From contig JAJRWE010000192.1 of the NCBI GenBank assembly GCA_024276955.1, forward strand, positions 1-45,520: 45,520 nucleotides of DNA, given 5' to 3'. The translations under genes were made by a program, and so were the position numbers. Within the stretch, counting starts at the first letter, position 1, and each line of letters starts with the position of its first letter. This DNA is from Gammaproteobacteria bacterium. Lineage in GTDB: Bacteria > Pseudomonadota > Gammaproteobacteria > SZUA-152. Under the pieces are notes generated by a model, which was not told the origin of the DNA, did not search any database, and saw only the letters and a program-made list of their open reading frames with translations. Shown here in pieces: positions 18,665-33,913 of this stretch.

Positions 18665-21265
18665 ATGGGCATTATCAACTGCATGAAAAAAATCAGCACA
18701 ACAAGCGACAAGCCTCACAAGACGCGGGAAAAATGGATGAAAAAACTACTTACTGGGATCGCACTGGCTGGCCTGACCGTTTTTGCCCAAGCACAAGCAC
18801 TTGCCGAAACCACCCTGGACTTCATTGATTTCAAGAAGCTCGACGACAATCGCGTCGAAATACGCCTGGCCCTTTCCGGCGAAGTACCGCAAACGAAGGA
18901 CTTCACCAGCGAAAGCCCTGCCCGTATCTCACTGGATATGCCGGGCGTGAGCAACAACCTCCCCTGGAACCTGCCACTGCCCATCGAGACCGGGGCCGCC
19001 AAGGACATCAAGGCCGTGCAGGCCAGCGGTCGCACCCGCGTGATGATCAATGTTGACAAACTTGTCGACTATGAGGTTCGCACGGAAGGAAAAAATCTTT
19101 ACATCACACTGGCCGCAGACTCGACAGACAGTGCAACCAAGACCGACGCGACCGCACCTGCCGCAAAACCAGCACCGGCACCCACGGTAGAAAAAAAGCC
19201 GGTGAACAAGACACCGGTAAACAGCAATCTGGCCAGCCTGAAGAACATCACCTTTACCTCCCTGCCCGGCGACAGCGTTCAGGTTCGTCTGACGTTTAAC
19301 GGTCCGGCCGTCAAGCCGGGCAGCTTCACCATCGATCACCCGGCCCGAGTGGTGCTCGATTTTCCGCAGACCACCAGCAGCCTGAACTGGAAGAATAAAA
19401 ACATCGGTATCGGCTTCGCAAAAAGTGTCACCGCCGTCGAGGCCGGCAATCGCACCCGCGTCATCCTCAACCTCGTCCAGCTGATCCCCTTCGAAAGCGA
19501 GGTATCCGGGAACGATGTCGTTCTGACCATCGCCGGCAGCCGCACCGCCACAAGTACAACCTCCAGCAGAGAAGCCACAGCAAAGGCAGGCCCTGCAACC
19601 AACCTGCATCACATCAAAAACATCGACTTCCGCCGTGGCACCCAGGGAGAAGGCCGTATCATCGTCAGCCTCTCCGATCAGAACATCCCGGTCAGTACCG
19701 GCGAATCCGGCCGTCAGATCTTCGTCGAGTTCGCCGACAGCAGTCTGGCCAAAAACCTGCAACAACGCCTCGACGTCATCGATTTCGCCACCCCGGTGCA
19801 GTACATCGACGCCAGCCAGGTCGATGGCCGTGTCCGCCTCTCTATTTCGGCATCCGGTGACTACGAGTACCTGGCCTACCATGCCGGCAACACTTACACC
19901 ATCGAAGTGAAGGAAGTCCCCAAGGAAAAGGCCGCCGCCAAGAAGAAGGATGAATTCGGCTATACCGGTGAAAAACTGTCGCTGAACTTCCAGGACATCG
20001 AAGTTCGCGCCGTCCTGCAGCTCATCGCCGACTTCACCGGCCTGAACATGGTCACCAGCGACTCCGTACGCGGCAACCTGACCCTGCGCCTGAAGAACGT
20101 TCCCTGGGATCAGGCACTGGACATCATCCTCAAGACCAAGGGCCTTGCCATGCGCAAGACCGGCAACGTCATCCTCGTCGCCCCCAACCAGGAAATCACC
20201 GCCCAGGAACGCCTCGAACTGGAAGCGCAGAAGCAGGTGGAGGAACTGGCCCCGCTGAAGACCGACATTATCCAGATCAACTACGCCAAGGCGACAGAGA
20301 TCGCCGAACTGTTGAAAAGCAAAGGCGGCCTGCTCTCCGAACGTGGCGAAGTCGCCATCGACCAGCGTACCAATGTGCTGCTGATCTCCGATACCGTCGA
20401 TCGCCTGGAGGCCGTCCGCAACCTGATTACCTCTCTGGACATCCCGATACGCCAGGTGCTGATCGAGGCCCGTATCGTCATTGCCTCTGACGATTTCGCC
20501 AAAAATCTCGGTGTACGCTTTGGTGTGACAGACGTCAGCGAGCAGGGCAACAACCTGCTGATGACCTCAGGCACAGCGAATGCCACCGACGTCATGGCCG
20601 CCTCGGCAATGTCAAACCGGGCGGACACTGGGAGCTCTTATCCCATTGAGGTTCCGACTGGCTTGGCAGGCATCGACCAGCGAATGAACGTCAACTTCCC
20701 CCTCGCGGCAACCAATGCCGGGCGCATCGCCTTCTCGCTGCTCGGCGCCAATACCCTGCTGGACCTGGAGCTGTCAGCACTGCAACAGGAAGGCCGTGGT
20801 GAGGTGGTCTCCAATCCGCGCGTGATTACCGCAAACCGGCAAGAGGCCGTAATCGAACAGGGCACGGAAATCCCTTACCAGCAGGCCGCTTCCAGCGGCG
20901 CGACTAACGTGTCGTTCAAGAAGGCCGTGCTGAGCCTGCGCGCCACCCCGCAGATCACCCCGGACGACCGCATCATCCTCGACCTCAAGGTCACCAAGGA
21001 CAGCGTCGGTCAGATCTACGCCGGTGTACCCAGCATCGACACCAAACAGGTGGAAACCCAGGTGTTGATGAACAACGGTGAAACTGTGGTGCTGGGTGGC
21101 GTTTATGAGACCACCAACAAGGAACAGCGCGATGGCATACCCTTGCTGGGCGACCTGCCCTTCATCGGCGTACTGTTCCGCACCACGCTCGAACAAAACA
21201 CCAAGCAGGAACTGCTGATCTTTGTCACGCCAAAGATTGTCAAAGAGGAATTTTCAAACCGGTAA
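18665..21265 (+). CDS. pilQ: Type IV pilus secretin PilQ
   Basis: Outer-membrane secretin through which the pilus leaves the cell, 866 aa from 18665. Order of parts: signal peptide (MKKLLTGIALAGLTVFAQA), two AMIN domains that bind peptidoglycan (about 49-150 and 187-295), a third AMIN-like domain (312-417), the N0/STN domain (435-510), an N1 domain (534-600) and the secretin barrel (709-861, with VETQVLMNNGETVVLGG and LPFIGVLF). The ATG at 18665 has GAGGA upstream and leaves a 20-bp gap from pilP. The ATG at 18737 would start directly at the signal peptide but lacks a clear ribosome site. A terminator follows. Confidence 0.95.
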   Translation: MGIINCMKKISTTSDKPHKTREKWMKKLLTGIALAGLTVFAQAQALAETTLDFIDFKKLDDNRVEIRLALSGEVPQTKDFTSESPARISLDMPGVSNNLPWNLPLPIETGAAKDIKAVQASGRTRVMINVDKLVDYEVRTEGKNLYITLAADSTDSATKTDATAPAAKPAPAPTVEKKPVNKTPVNSNLASLKNITFTSLPGDSVQVRLTFNGPAVKPGSFTIDHPARVVLDFPQTTSSLNWKNKNIGIGFAKSVTAVEAGNRTRVILNLVQLIPFESEVSGNDVVLTIAGSRTATSTTSSREATAKAGPATNLHHIKNIDFRRGTQGEGRIIVSLSDQNIPVSTGESGRQIFVEFADSSLAKNLQQRLDVIDFATPVQYIDASQVDGRVRLSISASGDYEYLAYHAGNTYTIEVKEVPKEKAAAKKKDEFGYTGEKLSLNFQDIEVRAVLQLIADFTGLNMVTSDSVRGNLTLRLKNVPWDQALDIILKTKGLAMRKTGNVILVAPNQEITAQERLELEAQKQVEELAPLKTDIIQINYAKATEIAELLKSKGGLLSERGEVAIDQRTNVLLISDTVDRLEAVRNLITSLDIPIRQVLIEARIVIASDDFAKNLGVRFGVTDVSEQGNNLLMTSGTANATDVMAASAMSNRADTGSSYPIEVPTGLAGIDQRMNVNFPLAATNAGRIAFSLLGANTLLDLELSALQQEGRGEVVSNPRVITANRQEAVIEQGTEIPYQQAASSGATNVSFKKAVLSLRATPQITPDDRIILDLKVTKDSVGQIYAGVPSIDTKQVETQVLMNNGETVVLGGVYETTNKEQRDGIPLLGDLPFIGVLFRTTLEQNTKQELLIFVTPKIVKEEFSNR

Positions 21266-21295
21266 GACACGCTTTTACCGGTAGCAATCAACAGC

Positions 21296-21326
21296 AAAGG
21301 CGGCGCAGCGATGTGCCGCCTTTTTT
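21296..21326 (+). terminator. Rho-independent terminator after pilQ
   Basis: AAAGGCGGC pairs with GCCGCCTTT around a loop of about 10 bases, followed by a run of six T. It closes the pil operon 30 bp after the pilQ stop. Confidence 0.85.
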
Positions 21327-21415
21327 GTTTCCTGCATATCCCCCCCAGCGTCCGGTCGTGCGCCACTCCCTCAATCCCTATATAATCACTCACTAATCAA
21401 CGCATCGAACACGAC

Positions 21416-21934
21416 ATGCCCGGAAACATCTTTTTCGTCGGCCCCATGGGGGCTGGAAAAACCACCATTGGCAGGCAGCTGGCACGCAGCCTCGGACGGC
21501 CGTTCTATGACAGCGACAAGGAAATCGAGGCCCGTACCGGCGCCGACATCCCGCTGATTTTTGAACTGGAGGGAGAGGCCGGTTTCCGCAGCCGCGAAAA
21601 GGCCATGATCGATGAACTGACCCGCCAGTCGAACATCATCCTCGCCACCGGCGGCGGCGCGGTACTGGATCCGGACAACCGCAAGCACCTCGCCGGACGC
21701 GGCTTTGTCATCTATCTCAGCGCCCCTGTCGAGCAACTTTTCCGGCGTACCGCGCGCGACTCCCGGCGCCCCCTGTTGCAGACGGAAAACCCGCGCCAGA
21801 AACTGGAAGAAATTCTCGCCGTGCGCGACCCCCTCTACCGGGAAATCGCGGATCTGATTCTCATCACTGACAACAAACCGGCGCGCAACGTCACCCACTC
21901 GCTGTTGCAACAATTCAAGGATCTCGACCTTTGA
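21416..21934 (+). CDS. aroK: Shikimate kinase
   Basis: Phosphorylates shikimate at the 3-hydroxyl with ATP, step five of the chorismate pathway. The 172 aa start with [13 protein letters not shown] (Walker A, Lys15), then FYDSDKEIE with the shikimate-contacting Asp, FRSREK, the GGG motif ATGGGAV and the lid Arg in RDSRRPLL. Length is normal. A TATAAT at 21381-21386 may be its -10 element, though I see no good -35. It overlaps aroB by four bases. Confidence 0.95.
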   Translation: MPGNIFFVGPMGAGKTTIGRQLARSLGRPFYDSDKEIEARTGADIPLIFELEGEAGFRSREKAMIDELTRQSNIILATGGGAVLDPDNRKHLAGRGFVIYLSAPVEQLFRRTARDSRRPLLQTENPRQKLEEILAVRDPLYREIADLILITDNKPARNVTHSLLQQFKDLDL

Positions 21935-23049
21935 AGCGCACTATCGACATCGCCATACAGACCTTAACGGTAGACCTCGGCGACCGCCGCTATCCCATCT
22001 ACATCGGCAGCGGCCTGCTCGACCAGCCGCAGCTGCTGACACCGCACATCCCCGGCCGGCAGGTACTGGTGGTCAGCAACGAGACCGTCGCCCCGCTGTA
22101 CCTCGAACGTGTGCTGAAATCCCTCGCCGGCTTCCAGGTCGAGACGGTGATCCTGCCCGACGGCGAGCAGTACAAGACCCTCGACACCGTCAACACCATA
22201 TACACCGCCCTGCTCAAACACCGCTTCGACCGCAGCTGCACCCTGCTGGCCCTGGGCGGCGGCGTGGTAGGTGACATCACCGGCTTCGCCGCCGCCACCT
22301 ATCAACGCGGCGTACACTTCATCCAGATACCCACCACCCTGCTGGCGCAGGTGGATTCCTCGGTAGGCGGCAAGACCGGCGTCAACCACCCGCTGGGCAA
22401 AAACATGATCGGCGCCTTTCACCAGCCGCGCTGCGTGCTGGCCGATACCGAGACCCTCAGCACCCTGGACGACCGCCAGCTCTCCGCCGGCATCGCCGAG
22501 GTGATCAAGTACGGTCTGATCCGCGACGCTGAATTCTTCGCCTGGCTGGAGCGGCACATCCCCGAACTTCTGGCCCGCGACCCGCAACAGCTCACCTACG
22601 TCATTCAACGCTCCTGCCGTAACAAGGCCGAAGTAGTGGCCGCCGACGAGCGCGAATCCGGTCAGCGCGCCCTGCTCAACCTGGGCCACACTTTCGGCCA
22701 CGCCATCGAGGCCGCCATGGGCTACGGCGTCTGGCTGCACGGTGAGGCGGTGGGCACCGGTATGCTGATGGCCGCCGACCTGTCACGGCGCCTGGGCTGG
22801 CTCGACGACGGGCAGCTGGCACGCATCCGCGCCATCACCGGACTCGCCCGCCTGCCCCTGCACACGCCGCCGGAACTGGACGCCGAGCAATTCCTGAAGT
22901 GGATGGCGGTGGACAAGAAGGTGCAGGCCGGCCGGCTGCGCCTGGTGCTACTGACCGATATCGGCGCCAGTCTCATCACGGACACGTACGATACCGCGAA
23001 ACTGCGCGAGACCCTCGACACCTTCCACCGAGAGGCACAGGCCCGGTGA
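21931..23049 (+). CDS. aroB: 3-Dehydroquinate synthase
   Basis: NAD- and metal-dependent enzyme making dehydroquinate from DAHP, step two of the chorismate pathway. The 372 aa include [12 protein letters not shown], the NAD-binding [31 protein letters not shown] and the metal ligands in [12 protein letters not shown] and HGEAVGTGM. The start is TTG at 21931 inside a TTGA overlap with aroK; no ATG or GTG lies between there and the conserved [15 protein letters not shown], so the TTG is credible. The stop overlaps the next gene's GTG. Confidence 0.95.
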   Translation: MKRTIDIAIQTLTVDLGDRRYPIYIGSGLLDQPQLLTPHIPGRQVLVVSNETVAPLYLERVLKSLAGFQVETVILPDGEQYKTLDTVNTIYTALLKHRFDRSCTLLALGGGVVGDITGFAAATYQRGVHFIQIPTTLLAQVDSSVGGKTGVNHPLGKNMIGAFHQPRCVLADTETLSTLDDRQLSAGIAEVIKYGLIRDAEFFAWLERHIPELLARDPQQLTYVIQRSCRNKAEVVAADERESGQRALLNLGHTFGHAIEAAMGYGVWLHGEAVGTGMLMAADLSRRLGWLDDGQLARIRAITGLARLPLHTPPELDAEQFLKWMAVDKKVQAGRLRLVLLTDIGASLITDTYDTAKLRETLDTFHREAQAR

Positions 23050-24206
23050 TACAACTCACCGAACTCTCTACCTTCGCCAGCACCGCCAGCAACTCCCGCG
23101 GCAGGCGTTTCACTGAGCCGCCCCCCGAACACCGTAGCGAATTCCAGCGCGACCGCGACCGCATCGTCCACTCCGCCGCCTTCCGCCGCCTCGAATACAA
23201 GACCCAGGTCTTCGTCAATCATGAAGGTGACATGTTCCGCACCCGCCTCACCCACTCCATCGAAGTGGCGCAGATTGCCCGCTCTGTGGCGCGTATCCTC
23301 GGCGTCAACGAAGTCCTCGCCGAGACCATCGCCCTCGCCCACGACCTCGGCCACACCCCCTTCGGCCACGCCGGCCAGGACGCCCTCAACCAGTGCATGC
23401 GCGACTACGGCGGCTTCGAGCACAACCTGCAATCCCTGCGCATCGTCGACCAGTTGGAAGAAAAGTATGCCGAATTCGATGGCCTCAATCTCACCTTCGA
23501 GACCCGCGAGGGCATCCTCAAGCACTGTTCGACGGACAACGCCCACCATCTGGGTAAGCTCGGCGAACGATTCCTGAAAAAGCAACAAGCGGGACTGGAA
23601 GCACAGATCACCAATATCGCCGACGAAATCGCCTACAACAACCACGACATCGACGACGGCCTGCGCGCCTGCCTCATCGACATAGAACAGCTGTGCGAGA
23701 TCCAGCTGTTCCGCGAACAGCACGAAACCGTCATGGCAACCTACCCCGGTCTGCAACGGCGTCGCGCCATTCACGAGATTATCCGCCGCATGATCAACCG
23801 CCAGGTCACCGACCTGATAGAGACCACCCACGAACGTCTGGCCACCACCGCACCACAGTCGCGCGATGACATCCTCGACCAGCCCGCCCCCCTGGCCGGC
23901 TTCAGTGACCCCATGCAGGCCATGAACCGGGAATTGAAGCGCTTCCTGCGCAATCACCTGTACCGCCACTACCGTGTACACCGCATGACCTCCAAGGCAC
24001 GCAGTATCATCCGCGCCCTGTTCGACAGCTTCCTCGACGACCCCCTGCTGTTGCCACCAGAGGCCCAGCGCAAGGTTGCCGAACTGGCGGCCGAAACCGG
24101 CCTCAGTGGCCGCGCACGCGCTGTCGCTGACTACATCGCCGGCATGACCGACCGCTATGCCATCCAGGAATACGAACGCATCTTTACCCAGGCGAAACTC
24201 ACCTGA
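23046..24206 (+). CDS. dgt: Deoxyguanosinetriphosphate triphosphohydrolase-like protein (HD domain)
   Basis: HD-superfamily dNTP triphosphohydrolase, 386 aa, which would split dGTP or other dNTPs into nucleoside and triphosphate. The metal-binding set is visible: [12 protein letters not shown] (His70), [12 protein letters not shown] (His99, Asp100) and a later Asp in [32 protein letters not shown] at the N-terminus is typical of this subfamily. I place the start at the GTG 23046, which overlaps the aroB stop as GTGA; the frame is open further upstream but that part lies inside aroB. Shorter than E. coli Dgt (505 aa), so it belongs to the 'dGTPase-like' group with less certain substrate. Confidence 0.9.
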   Translation: MIQLTELSTFASTASNSRGRRFTEPPPEHRSEFQRDRDRIVHSAAFRRLEYKTQVFVNHEGDMFRTRLTHSIEVAQIARSVARILGVNEVLAETIALAHDLGHTPFGHAGQDALNQCMRDYGGFEHNLQSLRIVDQLEEKYAEFDGLNLTFETREGILKHCSTDNAHHLGKLGERFLKKQQAGLEAQITNIADEIAYNNHDIDDGLRACLIDIEQLCEIQLFREQHETVMATYPGLQRRRAIHEIIRRMINRQVTDLIETTHERLATTAPQSRDDILDQPAPLAGFSDPMQAMNRELKRFLRNHLYRHYRVHRMTSKARSIIRALFDSFLDDPLLLPPEAQRKVAELAAETGLSGRARAVADYIAGMTDRYAIQEYERIFTQAKLT

Positions 24207-24238
24207 CAGGAACCCGTGCATCCAGTACCCTTCCCCCC

Positions 24239-24481
24239 ATGCGAATCTACCTGCAGACACTACCCGACAGTGGAAACGCGCCCCGCTACTACCACCTGCT
24301 GCTACAGAAGGACCTGATCAGCGGCTGGAGTCTGGTACACGAAGCCGGGCGGCAGGGCTCTCCCGGGCGGGTCACGAAAAAACACTTCGATGAACGCGAG
24401 GCCGGCGTCGCAGCGCTCATCAACGCCCGCGATGAGCAACTCAAGCGCGGCTTTCGCGTCGTTTTCGTTAAGGGTGATTGA
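24239..24481 (+). CDS. WGR-domain protein
   Basis: 80 aa consisting almost wholly of a WGR domain: YYHLLLQKDLISGWSLVHEAG, GSPGRVTKKHFDEREAG and a basic C-terminus. WGR domains bind nucleic acids or act as modules in larger proteins; stand-alone forms have no settled role. The defining Trp-Gly-Arg has become Glu-Ala-Gly-Arg here (HEAGRQGSPGR), a small departure. Its TGA directly abuts the GTG of the next gene, so both are co-transcribed with dgt. Confidence 0.8.
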   Translation: MRIYLQTLPDSGNAPRYYHLLLQKDLISGWSLVHEAGRQGSPGRVTKKHFDEREAGVAALINARDEQLKRGFRVVFVKGD

Positions 24482-26137
24482 GTGAACAACGGCACGCAAA
24501 GACAGGGATCCCAAGGCTCCCCTTACCTGGCCTTCTACGGCCTGGCGCGCGAGCCCTTCGCCGCCGCCATCGAATTCGACCTGTTCTACCCCGAACCCAC
24601 CCGCACCCAGCACCTCGACATCCTGCATCACCTGACCCAGTACAACGACGAACTGCTGCTGGTCACCGGCCCCGAGGGCAGCGGCAAAAGCAGCCTGTTA
24701 CAGCAATATATCGCCCGAGCCTCAGAAACCTGGGAAGTGGTGCGCGTCGAGGCCAGCGGCGGTATCGACGAGCGCAACCTGATTCAGCAGATCTACCACC
24801 AACTGGAACTGAATTTCCGCGGCGCCACCCATCCCGAGTTACTGGAGCAGCTGGAATACCACCTCGACGGTCTGCTGCACAACGCCCGTCAAGGCGTGCT
24901 GCTGGTGGACGACGCCCACCTGCTCACCATCACCGCCCTGCAACGGATACTGCAGCTGGCCTCCCTGCGGAGTTTTACCAACAAGCCCCTGTTGCGAATC
25001 ATCCTGTTCGGCGAGCCCGGCCTGGAGGAGAGGCTGGACGATCCCCTGCTGGCGCAATTTGCCAGCACCCCTCATCGTATCATCGACCTGCCGCCCTTTG
25101 ACGAAGAGCACAGCACCCACTACCTCCTGCATCGCCTGTCCGCCGCCCGTTTCGTTGCCGGTGAACCCTTCACCGAGGGCGCACTGCATAAACTGCACAA
25201 ACAGTCCGAAGGCTGGCCCGGGCGACTCAACAGCCTGGCCCACCAGCTGTTGATGGACTCGCTGCCCAGCAGCGAACGCCCCTCCGAGCTGCCCGGCATC
25301 TCTGACCGCGACCTCTACAAACCCAAGCGGCTGGTCGGCGTCAGCCTTATTATTGTCATCCTGCTGACCTTCATCGTCTGGGATGTCATCGGCGACCTGT
25401 TTGACACACCACCCGACGCGAAGACGGCAACGGCAGAACCGCCGGCGGACAGATCCACTGCCCCGGCAGTCCCACCCGCAACCGCCGAACGCAGCCAACA
25501 GGCACTGGCCATTCCGCCACAGAAAAACGACGATGTCCCCGCCTCATCGCCCCGTCCCGCCAGCATGGACGAGGCGATTGCCGCCATCACCGGAGACCTC
25601 GCGCACGAAAAAGCCCCGGATCAACCGCAACATACGCACCGCCCCCACCCCATCGGCGGCAAACCACAACCGATAGAGACACCCACGCCGAAAAAAACCG
25701 CCAGCCAAAAAACTGACGCGCCAACTGCCAGGGTCTCCCCTCCGGCCAAGGTTGAATCAGCAAAAACACCACCCGCCAAAGCGCCAAAACCTGCCGCCAA
25801 CACCCCGCTCGGCAAGCAGTGGCAACCCCTGCCCAAATGGGTACCTGAGCACCGCAACCCGTGGCTGCTGTCACGCGACCCGCAGCACTTCACCCTGCAA
25901 CTGATCGCCGGCGAACGCCTGGACACGCTGCGAAAATTCATCCAGCAGCACAAACTCAACCAGCACCTCGCCTTCTACCACACCCAACGCAAGGGCAAAC
26001 CCTGGTACGCCCTGGTGTACGGCGAGTATGCCAACAAGCAACAAGCCATCGATGCCCGCAGCCGGCTGCCCCACGCCCTGCGCAAGCAGAAACCCTGGAT
26101 TCGCCGCTTTGGCGACATCCAGCAGGCCCTCAAGTAA
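24482..26137 (+). CDS. DamX-like AAA+ ATPase with C-terminal SPOR domain
   Basis: Inner-membrane protein of 551 aa probably acting in cell division or envelope assembly. The N-terminal ExeA/GspA-type ATPase starts YLAFYGLAREPFAAA, with Walker A GPEGSGKS (63-70) and Walker B GVLLVDDAH (138-146). One membrane helix follows (about 283-303), then a Pro/Ala/Lys-rich linker and a C-terminal SPOR domain (about 470-549, FTLQLIAGERLDTLRKFIQQH), which binds denuded septal peptidoglycan. DamX occupies the same place after aroB in E. coli and Pseudomonas but in E. coli lacks the intact ATPase. Start is GTG at 24482, directly after the WGR stop. Confidence 0.87.
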   Translation: MNNGTQRQGSQGSPYLAFYGLAREPFAAAIEFDLFYPEPTRTQHLDILHHLTQYNDELLLVTGPEGSGKSSLLQQYIARASETWEVVRVEASGGIDERNLIQQIYHQLELNFRGATHPELLEQLEYHLDGLLHNARQGVLLVDDAHLLTITALQRILQLASLRSFTNKPLLRIILFGEPGLEERLDDPLLAQFASTPHRIIDLPPFDEEHSTHYLLHRLSAARFVAGEPFTEGALHKLHKQSEGWPGRLNSLAHQLLMDSLPSSERPSELPGISDRDLYKPKRLVGVSLIIVILLTFIVWDVIGDLFDTPPDAKTATAEPPADRSTAPAVPPATAERSQQALAIPPQKNDDVPASSPRPASMDEAIAAITGDLAHEKAPDQPQHTHRPHPIGGKPQPIETPTPKKTASQKTDAPTARVSPPAKVESAKTPPAKAPKPAANTPLGKQWQPLPKWVPEHRNPWLLSRDPQHFTLQLIAGERLDTLRKFIQQHKLNQHLAFYHTQRKGKPWYALVYGEYANKQQAIDARSRLPHALRKQKPWIRRFGDIQQALK

Positions 26138-26186
26138 CTCACATTCCGCCGCCGCCGGCGCCCGATTGAACCAAAACTGCCGCGCC

Positions 26187-26379
26187 AGGAGTCTGCCGGG
26201 TTTGGGTAATCGTAGCGAGCAGAGCCTGCCCCGCGAAGCGCTTTGGGCATGGCGGGAAAGCGAGCCAAAATCCGTCCGATTTTGAGGCGAATAGTGGTTG
26301 CTATTTAACGAAAAATCGAATGGATTTTGGCCGCTCTCCCGTCAGCGCAGCCGATTATTCCCAAATCCGGCAGACTCCT
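26187..26379. repeat. 193-bp inverted-repeat element upstream of gltB
   Basis: The ends AGGAGTCTGCCGG and CCGGCAGACTCCT, extended by TTTGGG / CCCAAA with one mismatch, face each other. Inside is a second inverted pair around GAGCCAAAATCC and GGATTTTGGCCGCTC. No clear target duplication, no ORF. It fills half of the gap between the DamX-like gene and gltB. The remainder (26380-26510) holds a TATAAT at 26382-26387 without an obvious -35, and otherwise nothing I can name. Confidence 0.7.
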
Positions 26380-26510
26380 TGTATAATGCGTGACCATTTT
26401 GCCGGCGGGAAACCCACACTACCGGGTCAGATACTGCTGCCACTTATTGATTATTAAAGAATAAATATCAGCTCCCGAAACTCACAGGGGCCACGGCGAA
26501 GCGAACAGCC

Positions 26511-31007
<4,497 letters not shown>

Positions 31008-31008
31008 G

Positions 31009-31044
31009 GGTTGGGGCGAGCGATCGTAGCGAACTCCAACCTAC
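31009..31044. repeat. Short inverted repeat between gltB and gltD
   Basis: GGTTGGGGCGAGCGATCGTA followed by GCGAACTCCAACC forms a small hairpin directly after the gltB stop. It is related to the GTAGGTTGGGGTGAG unit at 2855-2933. Confidence 0.6.
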
Positions 31045-31066
31045 ACACTTTCAGTTAGCTGTATAA

Positions 31067-32479
<1,413 letters not shown>

Positions 32480-32493
32480 CTTGAAAAGGATCT

Positions 32494-32580
32494 AACGCAA
32501 AGGCTCGAAGGCACAAAGAACGCAAAGAAAATATTTTCATAAAAAACTTTGCGCCCTTTGTGCCTTCGCGCCTTTGCGTT
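32494..32580. repeat. Near-perfect 34-base inverted repeat between gltD and hemE
   Basis: Arms 32494-32527 and 32547-32580 are complementary at 31 of 34 positions, around a 19-base AT-rich loop. The left arm begins AACGCAAAGGCTCGAAGGCA. The hairpin ends 12 bp before the hemE ATG and so lies in its leader. It is the best copy of a family seen in worn form at 3055-3137. Confidence 0.85.
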
Positions 32581-32592
32581 GAAAAACAAACT

Positions 32593-33669
32593 ATGAGCGA
32601 ATTGAAGAACGACCGTTTCCTGCGCGCCCTGATGCGTCAGCCCGTTGACGTCACCCCGGTGTGGATGATGCGCCAGGCGGGCCGCTATCTGCCCGAATAC
32701 CGCGCCACCCGCGAAAAGGCCGGCAGCTTCATGGATCTGTGCCGCAATGCGGAGCTGGCCTGCGAGGTCACCATCCAGCCGCTGGAACGCTTCCCGCTGG
32801 ATGCCGCCATTCTGTTCTCCGACATTCTCACCATCCCCGACGCCATGGGTCTGGGCCTGACCTTCAATACCGGCCACGGCCCGCGGTTCGACAAGCCCGT
32901 GCGCAGCGCCGTCGACGTGAAAAACCTGCCCATCCCCGACCCCGAAGGTGAGCTGCAATATGTCATGAATGCCGTGCGCACCATCCGCAAAGAACTCGAC
33001 GGGCGCGTACCGCTGATCGGTTTCTCCGGCAGCCCGTGGACGCTCGCAACTTACATGGTAGAAGGCGGCTCCACCAAGGAGTTCGGCAAGGTCAAGGGCA
33101 TGATGTTCGACCAGCCCGAGCTGATGCATCAGCTGCTGGACAAGCTGGCCCAGTCGGTGACCAGCTACCTTAATGCACAGATCGCCGCCGGCGCGCAGGC
33201 CGTGCAAATCTTTGACACCTGGGGCGGTGTACTCACCCCGCGTGACTATCAGGAATTTTCACTGCGCTACATGCAACAAATCATCGACGGCCTCAACCGA
33301 GAAGCCGACGGTCGCAAAGTCCCCGTCATCCTCTTCACCAAAGGCGGCGGACGATGGCTGGACAAGATGGCTGCCACCAGCGCCGACTGTCTCGGTGTGG
33401 ACTGGACCATCGACCTCAGCGATGCCCGCGCTATAGTTTCTAAAGATGGCCGGGACAATGTTGCCCTGCAGGGCAACATGGATCCCTGCATCCTCTACTC
33501 CAATCCCGAGCGCATCCGCGAGGAAGTCGCCAGCGTGCTGGCCAGCTACGGCAAGGGCGAGGGCCACGTATTCAACCTGGGCCACGGCATCCACCCCACC
33601 ATCGACCCGGAAAACGTCGCTGCCTTCATCGAGGCCGTACACGAGCTGAGCGCGCCCTACCACCAGTAG
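32593..33669 (+). CDS. hemE: Uroporphyrinogen decarboxylase
   Basis: Removes four carboxyl groups from uroporphyrinogen III to give coproporphyrinogen III in haem synthesis. 358 aa, single TIM barrel, cytoplasmic. The N-terminal signature [16 protein letters not shown] (22-37) and [18 protein letters not shown] are both intact, with the catalytic Asp in ILFSDIL. I use the ATG at 32593; a GTG 33 bp upstream lies within the repeat hairpin and adds no family sequence. It ends in a clear terminator, closing the conserved block. Confidence 0.96.
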   Translation: MSELKNDRFLRALMRQPVDVTPVWMMRQAGRYLPEYRATREKAGSFMDLCRNAELACEVTIQPLERFPLDAAILFSDILTIPDAMGLGLTFNTGHGPRFDKPVRSAVDVKNLPIPDPEGELQYVMNAVRTIRKELDGRVPLIGFSGSPWTLATYMVEGGSTKEFGKVKGMMFDQPELMHQLLDKLAQSVTSYLNAQIAAGAQAVQIFDTWGGVLTPRDYQEFSLRYMQQIIDGLNREADGRKVPVILFTKGGGRWLDKMAATSADCLGVDWTIDLSDARAIVSKDGRDNVALQGNMDPCILYSNPERIREEVASVLASYGKGEGHVFNLGHGIHPTIDPENVAAFIEAVHELSAPYHQ

Positions 33670-33684
33670 GCGCTTACCATCGGC

Positions 33685-33719
33685 AAAAAAAGCGTCGCGT
33701 GCGGGCACGGCGCTTTTTT
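33685..33719 (+). terminator. Rho-independent terminator after hemE
   Basis: A run of A followed by AGCG..GTGC pairs with GCAC..CGCT and six T. The A-run facing the T-run would allow it to act in both directions. It marks the end of the conserved housekeeping block. Confidence 0.82.
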
Positions 33720-33823
33720 CTCCCAAAAATTCGGGGAGGGGCAAGCCATCCCCGCGATACATTTGCAGTTAGCGTAAAGGTTTTATATTCAAGTTGCCCT
33801 TATACTTGCTGGAGGCTCCGGTT

Positions 33824-33848
33824 AGGGAATATTCCCTTTGCCAGGGAA
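33824..33848. promoter_or_regulatory. Candidate operator of the Xre/RES operon
   Basis: The perfect palindrome AGGGAATATTCCCT (33824-33837) is followed after five bases by a third half-site AGGGAA (33843-33848). It stops 5 bp before the predicted -35 box. Xre-type antitoxins usually repress their own operon, so this is a reasonable binding site; it is a prediction only. A second palindrome, ATATGCATAT, lies at 33881-33890 across the -10. Confidence 0.5.
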
Positions 33849-33853
33849 CAACC

Positions 33854-33882
33854 TTGCAGAAGCTCCACTCATGGACGATAAT
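33854..33882 (+). promoter_or_regulatory. Predicted sigma-70 promoter of the Xre/RES operon
   Basis: TTGCAG (33854-33859), a 17-bp spacer and GATAAT (33877-33882) lie about 30 bp before the antitoxin ATG. Both boxes and the spacing are good. Confidence 0.6.
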
Positions 33883-33913
33883 ATGCATATACTCTATTTA
33901 TGGAGGCTGCATT

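Noticed and set aside
22722-24260. Minus-strand open frame of 512 codons opposite aroB and dgt
   Set aside because: Spans two firmly identified genes on the other strand and shows no domain.
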